Origin: Bugula neritina
Taxonomy: Eukaryota; Bryozoa; Gymnolaemata; Cheilostomatida; Bugulidae
Length of the DNA: 64,000 nucleotides
NCBI GenBank assembly: GCA_964035545.1
Contig: OZ037766.1
Span: forward strand, 18,689,581 to 18,753,580
Reading direction: 5' to 3'
The stretch's first letter is position 1; each line of letters opens with the position of its first letter. A program made the translations under genes and the position numbers. Positions 38,816 to 49,378 of the stretch are shown here, piece by piece. The notes beneath the pieces are model-generated. The model made no database searches. It worked only from the letters and a program-made list of their open reading frames with translations, and was not told the DNA's origin.

Positions 38816-41800
38816 ATTTCAGTATGTTGCAGTATGTTGCAATGTATTTCAGTATGTTACAGTGTATTTCAGTATCTTACAGTACATTTCCGTAAATTAC
38901 ACTACACTTCAGTGAGTTGTAGTATATTTCAGTATCTTGCAGTATACCTCAGTATGTAACAGTATATTTCAGTATGTTACAGTATATTTCAGTGTGTTAC
39001 AGTAAATTTCAGTATGTTACAGTGCATTTGCAGATATTACACTATACTTTAGTGAGTTTTAGTGTCTTTCAGTATCTTGCAGTACATTTCAGTATGTTGC
39101 AATATTTTGCAATATATTTTAGTATGTTACAGTGTATTTCAGTACGTTGCAGCATATTTTAGTATGATACAATAAATTTCAGTGTGTTACAGTACATTTC
39201 TGCAAGTTACGCTATACTTCAGTGAGTTGTAGTATATTTCAGTATCTTGCAGTATATCTCAGTATGTTACAGTTGATTTCAGTATGTTCCAGTATATTTC
39301 AGCGTGTTTCAGTATATTTCAGTATGCCACAGTGCATTTTCAGATTTTTCACGATACTTCAGTGAGTTTTAGTGTCTTTCAGTATGTTGCAGTATATTTC
39401 GGTATCTTGCAACTTATTTCAATGTGTTGCAATGTAATTCAATATGTTACAGTATATTTCAGTATGTTACAGTGTATTTCAGTATGTTGCAGTATTTTGC
39501 AATATATATCAGTATGTTACAGTATATTTCAGTATGTTACAGTATATTTCAGTTTGTTACAGTAAATTTCAGTATGTTACAGTGCATTTGCAGATATTAC
39601 ACTATACTTCAGTGACTTTTAGTGTCTTTCATTATGTTGCAGTATATTTCAGTATGTTGCAGTATTTTGCAATACATTTTATTATGTTACAGTGTATTTC
39701 AGTATGTTGCAGTATATTTCAGTTTGATACAATAAATTTCAGTATGTTACAGTACATTTCCGTAAATTACACTATACTTCAGTGAGTTGTAGTGTATTTC
39801 AGTATCTTGCAGTATATCTCAGTATGTTACGGTATATTTCAGTATGTTGCAGTATATTTCAGCGTGTTTGAGTATATTTCAGTATGACACAGTGCATTTC
39901 CAGATATTACGCTATACTTCAGTGAGTTTTAGTGTCTTTCAGTATGTTGCAGTATATTTCGGTATTTTGCAACATATTTCAATATGTTGCAATGTATTTC
40001 AATATGTTACAGTGTATTTCAGTATGTTGCAGTATGTTGCAATGTATTTCAGTATGTTACAGTGTATTTCAGTAGGTTTCAGTATCTTGCAGTATATTTC
40101 AGCATGTTGCAGTATATTTCAGGATGTTGCAGTATATTTCAGTATGTTACAGTGTTTTGCAGTATTTTGCAGTATATTTCAGTGTGTTACAGTATATTTC
40201 ATTATGTTGCAGTATGTTGCAGTATATTTCAGTAGTTTGCAACATATTTCAGTAGGTTACCATATATTTCGGTATGTTGCAGCATATTTCAAGGTGTTGC
40301 AGTGTATTTCAATATGTTACAGTGTATTTCAGTATGTTGCAGTATGTTCCATTATGCTGCAGTGTATTTCTGTATGTTACAGTGTATTTCAGTATGTTGC
40401 AGTACATTTCAGTATGTTACAGTATATTTCAGTATGTTGCAGTATATTTCAGTGGGTTATAGCATATTTCAGTATGATACAGCGTATTTCAGTACGTTAC
40501 AGTGTACTTCAGTATGTTGCAGTATTTTGCAATATATTTCAGTATGTTACAGTGTATTTCAGTATGTTGCAGTACATTTCCGTAAGTTACACTATACTTC
40601 AGGTAGTTGTAGTATATTTCAGTATCTTGCAGTATATCTCAGTATGTTACAGCATATTTCATTGTGTTGCAGTGTATTTCAATATGTTACAGTGTATTTC
40701 AGTATGTTGCAGTATGTTGCAGTATGCTGCAGTATGTTGCAGTGTATTTCTGTATTTTACAGTGTATTTCAGTATGTTGCAGTATATTTCAGCATGTTAC
40801 AGTATATTTCAGTATGTTGCAGTATATTTCAGTGGGTTATAGTATATTTCAGTATGATACAGCGTATTTCGGTATGTTACAGCGTATGTCAGTATGTTGC
40901 AGTATTTTCCAATGTATTTCAGTATGTTACAGTGTATTTCAGTATGTTGCAGTATAATTCAGTATGTTACAATAAATTTCAGTATGTTACAGTACATTTC
41001 CGTAACTTACACTATACTTCAGTGAGTTGTAGTATATTTCAGTATCTTGCAGTATATCTCAGTATGTTACAGTATATTTCAGTATCTTACAGTACATTTC
41101 CGTAAATTTCACTACACTTCAGTGAGTTGTAGTATATTTCAGTATCTTGCAGTATATCTCAGTATGTTACAGTATATTTCAGTATGTTACAGTATATTTC
41201 AGTGTGTTACAGTAAATTTCAGTATGTTACAGTGCATTTGCAGATATCACACTATACTTTAGTGAGTTTTAGTGTCTTTCAGTATCTTGCAGTATATTTC
41301 AGAATGTTGCAATGTTTTGCAATATATTTTAGTATGTTACAGTGTATTTCAGTACGTTGCAGTATATTTCAGTATGATACAATAAATTTCAGTGTGTTAC
41401 AGTACATTTCTGCAAACTACACTATACTTCAGTGAGTTGTAGTATATTTCAGTATCTTGCAGTATATCTCAGTATGTTACAGTTGATTTCAGTATGTTCC
41501 AGTATATTTCAGCGTGTTTCAGTATATTTCAGTATGCCACAGTGCATTTTCAGATTTTTCACTATACTTCAGTGAGTTTTAGTGTCTTTCAGTATGTTGC
41601 AGTATATTTCGGTATCTTGCAACTTATTTCAATGTGTTGCAATGTAATTCAATATGTTACAGTGTATTTCAGTATGTTGCAGTATGTTGCAGTGTATTTC
41701 AGTATGTTACAGTGTATTTCAGTAGGTTTCAGTATCTTGCAGCACATTTCAGTATGTTGCAGTATATTTCAGGATGTTGCAGTGTATTTCATTATGTTAC

Positions 41801-44800
41801 AGTGTATTTCAGTGGTTTGCAACATATTTCAGTAGGTTACCATATATTTCGGTATGTTGCAGCATATTTCAATGTGTTGCAGTGTATTTCAATATGTTAC
41901 AGTGTATTTCAGTATGTTGCAGTATGTTGCAGTGTATTTCTGTATGTTACGGTGTAGTTCAGTATGTTGCAGTATATTTCAGTATGTTACAGTATGTTTC
42001 AGTATGTTGCAGTATATTTCCGTGGGTTATAGTATATTCCAGTATGATACAGCATATTTCAGTATATTACAGTGTAATTCAGTATGTTGCAGTATTTTGC
42101 AATGCATTTCAGTATGTTACAGTGTATTTCAGTATGTTGCAGTATATTTCAGTATTTTACAATAAATTTCAGTATATTACAGTACATTTCCGTAAATTAC
42201 ACTATACTTCAGTGAGTTGTAGTATATTTCAGTATCATGCAGTATATCTCAGTATGTTACAGTATATTTCAGTATGTTACAGTATGTTTCAGTGTGTTAC
42301 AGTATGTTGCAGTATATTTCAGTAGTTTGCAACATATTTCAGTAGGTTACCATATATTTCGGTATGTTGCAGCATATTTCAATGTGGTGCAGTGTATTTC
42401 AATATGTTACAGTGTATTTCAGTATGTTGCAGTATGTTGCAGTATGATGCAGCATGTTGCAGTGTATTTCTGTATGTTACAGTGTAATTCAGAATTTTGC
42501 AGTATATTTCAGTATGTTACAGTATGTTTCAGTATGTTGCAGTATATTTCAGTGGGTTATAGTATATTTCAGTATGATACAGCGTATTTCAGTATGTTAC
42601 AGTGTATTTCAGTATGTTGCAGTATTTTGCAATATATTTCAGTATGTTACAGCGTATTTCAGTATGTTGCAGTATATTTCAGTATGTTACAATAACTTTC
42701 AGTATGTTACAGTACATTGCCGTAAATTACACTATACTTCAGTGAGTTGTAGTATATTTGAGTATCTTGCAGTATATCTCAGTATGTTACTGTATATTTC
42801 AGTATGTTACAGTATATTTCAGTGTGTTACAGTAAATTTCAGTATGTTACAGTGCATTTGCAGATATTACACTATACTTTAGTGAGTTTTAGTGTCTTTC
42901 AGTATGTTGCAGTATATTTCAGTATGTTGCAGTATTTTGCAATATATATCAGTATGTTACAGTGTATTTCAGTATGTTGCAGTATATTTCAGTATGTTAC
43001 AATAAATTTCAGTATGTTACAGTCTATTTCCGTAAATTACTCTATACTTCAGTGAGTTGTAGTATATTTCAGTATCTTGCAGTATATCTCAGTATGTGAC
43101 AGTATATTTCAGTATGTTACAGTATATTTCAGTTTGTTACAGTAAATTTCAGTATGTTACAGTGCATTTGCAGATATTACACTATACTTCAGTGAGTTTT
43201 AGTGTCTTTCATTATGTTGCAGTATATTTCAGTATGTTGCAGTATTTTGCAATACATTTTATTATGTTACAGTGTATTTCAGTATGTTGCAGTATATTTC
43301 AGTTTGACACAATAAATTTCAGTATGTTACAGTATATTTCCGTAAATTACACTATACTTCAGTGAGTTGTAGTATATTTCAGTATCTTGCAGTATATCTC
43401 AGTATGTTACAGTATATTTCAGTATGTTGCAGTATATTTCAGCGTGTTTCAGTATATTTCAGTATGACGCAGTGCATTTCCAGATATTACGCTATACTTC
43501 AGTGAGCTTTAGTGTCTTTCAGTATGTTGCAGTATATTTCGGTATTTTGCAACATATTTCAATATGTTGCAATGTATTTCAATATGTTACAGTGTATTTC
43601 AGTATGTTGCAGTATGTTGCAATGTATTTCAGTATGTTACAGTGTATTTCAGTAGGTTTCAGTATCTTGCAGTATATTTCAGCATGTTGCAGTATATTTC
43701 AGTGTGTTACAGTATATTTCATTATGTAGCAGTATGTTGCAGTATGTTTCAGTAGTTTGCAACATATTTCAGTAGGTTACCACATATTTCGGTATGTTGC
43801 AGCATATTTCAAGGTGTTGCAGTGTATTTCAATATGTTACAGTGTATTTCAGTATGTTGCAGTATGTTGCATTATGCTGCAGTGTTTTTCTGTATGTTAC
43901 AGTGTATTTCAGTATGTTGCAGTACATTTCAGTATGTTACAGTATATTTTAGTATGTTGCAGTATATTTCAGTGGGTTATAGCATACTTCAGTATGATAC
44001 AGCGTATTTCAGTATGTTACAGTGTACTTCAGTATGTTGCAGTATTTTGCAATATATTTCAGTATGTTACAGTGTATTTCAGTATGTTGCAGTATATTTC
44101 AGTATGTTACAATAAATTTCAGTATTTTACAGTACATTTCCGTAAGTTACACTATACTTCAGGTAGTTGTAGTATATTTCAGTATCTTGCAGTATATCTC
44201 AGTATGTTACAGCATATTTCATTGTGTTGCAGTGTATTTCAATATGTTACAGTGTATTTCAGTATGTTGCAGTATGTTGCAGTATGCTGCAGTATGTTGC
44301 AGTGTATTTCTGTATTTTACAGTATGTTTCAGTATGTTGCAGTATATTTCAGTGGGTTATAGTATATTTCAGTATGATACAGCGTATTTCAGTATGTTAC
44401 AGTGTATTTCAGTATGTTGCAGTATGTTGCAGTGTATTTCAGTATGTTACAGTGTATTTCAGTAGGTTTCAGTATCTTGCAGTATATTTCAGTATGTTGC
44501 AGTATATTTCAGTGTGTTACAGTATATTCCAGTATGTTCCAGTATGTTGCAGTATATTTCAGGATGTTGCAGTGTATTTCATTATGTTACAGTGTATTTC
44601 AGTGGTTTGCAACATATTTCAGTAGGTTACCATATATTTCGGTATGTTGCAGCATATTTCAATGTGTTGCAGTGTATTTCAATATGTTACAGTGTATTTC
44701 AGTATGTTGCAGTATGTTGCAGTGTATTTCTGTATGTTACGGTGTAGTTCAGTATGTTGCAGTATATTTCAGTATGTTACAGTATGTTTCAGTATGTTGC

Positions 44801-45266
44801 AGTATATTTCCGTGGGTTATAGTATATTCCAGTATGATACAGCATATTTCAATATGTTACAGTGTATTTCAGTATGTTGCAGTATTTTGCAATGCATTTC
44901 AGTATGTTACAGTGTATTTCAGTATGTTGCAGTATATTTCAGTATTTTACAATAAATTTCAGTATATTACAGTACATTTTCGTAAATTACACTATACTTC
45001 AGTGAGTTGTAGTATATTTCAGTATCATGCAGTATATCTCAGTATGTTACAGTATATTTCAGTATGTTACAGTATGTTTCAGTGTGTTACAGTATGTTGC
45101 AGTATATTTCAGTAGTTTGCAACATATTTCAGTAGGTTACCATATATTTCGGTATGTTGCAGCATATTTCAATGTGTTGCAGTGTATTTCAATATGTTAC
45201 AGTGTATTTCAGTATGTTGCAGTATGTTGCAGTATGATGCAGCATGTTGCAGTGTATTTCTGTATG
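38816..45266 (+). repeat. Satellite segment, family A, right part
   Basis: A decamer array with more divergent phrases than the segments to its left, for example CAGATTTTTCAC at about 39340 and 41552. An E1-empty host unit has its site at 40225-40226. The stretch 41774-42325 is repeated in part at 44564-45115. No non-satellite insert is visible. Confidence 0.9.
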
Positions 45267-48200
45267 TTAGTGTAATTCAGAATTTTCCAGTATATTTCAG
45301 TATGTTACAGTATGTTTCAGTATGTTGCAGTATATTTCAGTGGGTTATAGTATATTTCAGTATGATACAGCGTATTTCAGTATTTTACAGTGTATTTCAG
45401 TAGTTTGCAACATATTTCACTAGGTTACCATACATTTCGGTATGTTGTAGCATATTTCAATGTGTTGCAGTGTTTGCAGTATGTTGCAGTATATTTCAGT
45501 GGGTTATAGTATATTTCAGTATGATACAGCGTATTTCAGTATGTTGCAGTGTTTTTCAATGTGTTACAGTATATTTCAGTATATTACCGTATATTTAGGT
45601 ATGTTACAGTTTATTCCGATGTGTTGCAGTGTATTTTAGTATGTTACAGTGTATTTCAGTATCTTTCAGTATTTTGCAATATGTTTCAGTATGTTACATT
45701 ATATTTCAGTATTTTGCAGTATATTTCAGTGTGTTACAGTATATTTCAGTATATCACAGTGCATTTTCAGGTATTACACTATACTTCAGTGAGTTTTTGT
45801 GTCGTTCAGTATGTTGCAGTATATTTTAGTATCTTGGAACATGTTTCAATTTGTTGCAATGTATTTCAATATGTTACAGTGTATTTCAGTATGTTGCAGT
45901 ATGTTGCAATGCATTCAGTATGTTACAGTGTATTTCAGTATGTTGCAGTATCTTGCAGTATCTTGCAGTATATGTCAGTATGTTGCAGTATATTTCAGTA
46001 TGTTGCAGTATATTTCAGTGGGTTACAGTATATTTCATTATGTTGCAGTATGTTGCATTATATTTCAGTAGTTTGCAACATATTTCAGTAGGTTACCATA
46101 TATTTCGCTATGTTGCAGTATATTTCGATGTGTTGCAGTGTATTTAAATATGTTACAGTTTATTTCAGTATGTTAGAGTACACTTCCGTAAATTACACTA
46201 TACTTCAGTGAGTTGTAGTATATTTCAGTATCTTGCAGTATATCTCAGTATGTTACAGTATATTTCAGTATGTTGCAGTACATTTCAGTGTGTTACGGTA
46301 TATTTCATTATGTTGCAGTATGTTGCAGTATATTTCAGTAGTTTGCAACATATTTCAGTAGGTTACCCTATATTTCGGTATGTTGCAGTATATTTCAACG
46401 TGTTGCAGTGTATTTCAGCATGTTGCAGTATAGTTCAGTGGGTTATAGTATATTTCAGAATGATACAGCGTATGTCGGTATGTTACAGTGTACTTCAGTA
46501 TGTTTCAATATTTTTAGGTATATTTCAGTATGTTGAAGTATATTTTAGTATGTTGCAGTGTAATTCAGTATGTTGCAGTATATTTCAGTATGTTGTCGTA
46601 TGTTTTAGTACTTTACAGTACACTTCTGTATAATACAGTATACATCAGTGTGTTGCAGTGTCCTTCAGTATGTCGCGGTGTGTTTCAATCTGTTACAGTA
46701 TATTTCAGTAGTTTACCATATATTTCGGTATGTTGCAGTATATTTCAATGTCGTGCACTGCATTTCAATATGTTACTGTGTATTTCAGTATGTTGTAGTA
46801 TGTTGCAGTATATTGCAGTAGTTTGCAACATATCTCAGTAGGTTACCATATATTTCAGTATGTTGCAGTATTTTTCAGTGGGTTACAGCATATTTTAGTA
46901 TGATACAGTCTATTTCAGTATGTTACAGTGTATTTCAGTATGCTTCAATTTTTTTAGGTATATTTCATTATGTTGAAGTATATTTTAGTATGTTGCAGTG
47001 TAATTCAGTATGTTACAGTATATTTCAGTATGATACAATAAATTTCGGTATGTCGGAGTATATTTCAGTGCGTTACAGTATATTTCAGTATGATACAGCG
47101 TATTTCAGTATGTTTCAGTGTATTTCAGTATGCTTCAATTCTTTTAGGTATATTTCATTATGTTGAAGTATATTTTAGTATGTTGCAGTGTAATTCAGTA
47201 TGTTGCAGTATATTTCAGTATGTTGTCGTATGTTTCAGTATTTTACAGGACATTTCCGTATATTACAGTATACTTCAGTGTGTTGCAGTGTATTTCAGCA
47301 TGTTGCAGTATATTTCAGTGGGTTACAGTATATTTCATAATTTTGCAGTATGTTGCATTATATTTCAGTAGTTTGCAACATATTTCAGTAGGTTACCATA
47401 TATTTCGGTATGTTGCAGTATATTTCAATGTGTTGCAGTGTATTTAAATATGTTACAGTGTATTTCAGTATGTTAGAGTACACTTCCGTAAATTACACTA
47501 TACTTCGGTGAGTTGTAGTATATTTCAGTATCTTGCAGTATATCTCAGTATGTTACAGTATATTTCAGTATGTTGCAGTACATTTCAGTGTGTTACGGTA
47601 CATTTCATTATGTTGCAGTATGTTGCAGTATATTTCAGTAGTTTGCAACATATTTCAGTAGGTCACCCTATATTTCGGTACGTTGCAGTATATTTCAACG
47701 TGTTGCCGTCTATTTCAGCATGTTGCAGTATAGTTCAGTGGGTTATAGTATATTTCAGGATGATACAGCGTATGTCGGTATGTTACAGTGTACTTCAGTA
47801 TGTTTCAATATTTTTAGGTATATTTCAGTATGTTGAAGTATATTTTAGTATGTTGCAGTGTAATTCAGTATGTTGCAGTATATTTCAGTGTGTTACGGTA
47901 TATTTCATTATGTTGCAGTATGTTGCAGTATATTTCAGTAGTTTGCAACATATTTCACTAGGTTACCATACATTTCGGTATGTTGTAGCATATTTCAATG
48001 TGTTGCAGTGTTTGCAGTATGTTGCAGTATATTTCAGTGGGTTATAGTATATTTCAGTATGATACAGCGTATTTCAGTATGTTGCAGTGTTTTTCAATGT
48101 GTTACAGTATATTTCAGTATATTACCGTATATTTAGGTATGTTACAGTTTATTCCGATGCGTTGCAGTGTATTTTAGTATGTTACAGTGTATTTCAGTAT

Positions 48201-48622
48201 CTTTCAGTATTTTGCAATATGTTTCAGTATGTTACATTATATTTCAGTATTTTGCAGTATATTTCAGTGTGTTACAGTATATTTCAGTATATCACAGTGC
48301 ATTTTCAGGTATTACACTATACTTCAGTGAGTTTTTGTGTCGTTCAGTATGTTGCAGTATATTTTAGTATCTTGGAACATGTTTCAATTTGTTGCAATGT
48401 ATTTCAATATGTTACAGTGTATTTCAGTATGTTGCAGTATGTTGCAATGCATTCAGTATGTTACAGTGTATTTCAGTATGTTGCAGTATCTTGCAGTATC
48501 TTGCAGTATATGTCAGTATGTTGCAGTATATTTCAGTATGTTGCAGTATATTTCAGTGGGTTACAGTATATTTCATTATGTTGCAGTATGTTGCATTATA
48601 TTTCAGTAGTTTGCAACATATT
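45267..48622 (+). repeat. Satellite family B, left of E2
   Basis: Character changes here. Short indels break the decamer phase (GTTAGTGTAATTCAG at 45267 and GTGTTTGCAG at about 45472). New phrases appear, such as CTTCAATTTTTTTAGGTATA, GTTGTCGTATG and ATTTAAATATG. The basic TTNCAGTA decamer remains. It contains the first complete 2538-bp unit and the start of the second. Confidence 0.9.
45403..47940 (+). repeat. 2538-bp higher-order repeat, copy 1 (no insertion)
   Basis: Starts at GTTTGCAACATATTTCACTA and repeats at 47941. Landmarks 45549/48087, 45629/48167 and 45851/48389 are each 2538 bp apart. The period is not a multiple of 10, in keeping with the indels that separate family B from family A. 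Confidence 0.88.
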
Positions 48623-48644
48623 CACAGGATAGTTAAGGGCAACC
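48623..48644 (+). repeat. E2 left terminal inverted repeat
   Basis: Begins CACAGGATAGTTAAGGGCAA and matches the inverse of 49357-49378 at 21 of 22 positions. Confidence 0.92.
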
Positions 48645-48695
48645 TTTTAGCTACAACTGCCTTGCTGAGGTTTGCATTGTAATCATATAAGAATT

Positions 48696-48980
48696 CAGTA
48701 CCAGTAAAATAAAATCTCACCTAATTGTGCTAGAGTCAAAATTTAAAAACTATGTTGTAGATCTTCTTTTTCTCCAGTGTAAGTTTTTTGGAAATTTCAA
48801 TTTTCATTTTTTTTGGGAAGTTATAGACAAAAAACTGCCGAATTCTGGCCAATTTTGCCTGAAAAGCTGACTTTACAGTACCAGTAAAATATCTCAGCAG
48901 CAAAGCATGATATCTGAATAAAAATTGCACTGCTGGAATCCTGAGATATTTCTCCAGTGTAAGTTTTTTTCTTTTTTCAA
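48696..48980. repeat. Internal direct duplication of E2 (period 180 bp)
   Basis: Two matching blocks begin at 48696 and 48876 (CAGTACCAGTAAAAT). They are followed 75 bp later in each by TCTCCAGTGTAAGTTTTTT and, after a variable stretch, TTTCAA. The 180-bp offset is constant while the sequence between the blocks has diverged, so this is an older duplication within the element. Confidence 0.7.
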
Positions 48981-49356
48981 CCACTCTGCTAGATTGCTCA
49001 TAAATTGGTGATTTATACACTGAAAATGCCATATTTTCTCATAAGAAACTAGCAGCGCGCAGCGCTTCACGCTTCACTGAGCACGTAGGGATGAGAAGAT
49101 ATTGGCGCGTACATGCTAATTACAGGCTAGCTAGCTGGCAGGCTATAATGAATAGCTTGCTTTGTACTTTGTTTATGTAGCACCAATAATGGAATGTTGA
49201 TAGATAACGCAGCCCTAACGAAGGTTGCTGCTTATTGGTTGTAGTTTAATCTTAGGCTAAACAATTACAAGTAGGCAACACGCATGCCACCCGCAGAGCA
49301 ATATTATTCAAGAACCTGAACTACATTTTGAGAGAAATTTATGATATTCTTAGTGA

Positions 49357-49378
49357 GGATGCCCTTAACTATCCTGTG
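49357..49378 (-). repeat. E2 right terminal inverted repeat
   Basis: Ends CCCTTAACTATCCTGTG and is followed directly by the duplicated TT and satellite (TCAGTAGGTTACC). Confidence 0.92.

Larger units (their letters stand above)
48623..49378. mobile_element. E2: 756-bp MITE-like TIR element
   Basis: A non-satellite insert with 22-bp terminal inverted repeats that differ at one position (48623-48644 and 49357-49378, starting CACAGGATAGTTAAGGGCA). The flanks read ...CATATT and TTTCAG..., whereas the empty sequence (for example about 46078) has a single ATATTTCAG, so two T residues were duplicated. Inside, a segment is directly repeated at 180-bp spacing: CAGTACCAGTAAAAT at 48696 and 48876, TTCTCCAGTGTAAGTTTTTT at about 48770 and 48950. 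A GC- and CpG-richer patch lies at about 49051-49135. A 98-codon minus-strand frame carries the internal duplication and matches nothing I recognise. There is no transposase, so the element is non-autonomous. Confidence 0.88.

Noticed and set aside
16469-45266. CENP-B box in the satellite
   Set aside because: I looked for the TTCG....A..CGGG pattern and saw no match in the recurring monomer variants.
48736-49032. 98-codon minus-strand frame in E2, Lys-rich with KKLTLEK twice
   Set aside because: The repeated heptapeptide follows from the 180-bp DNA duplication (a multiple of 3). There is no transposase motif or known domain, and the element is a short MITE.
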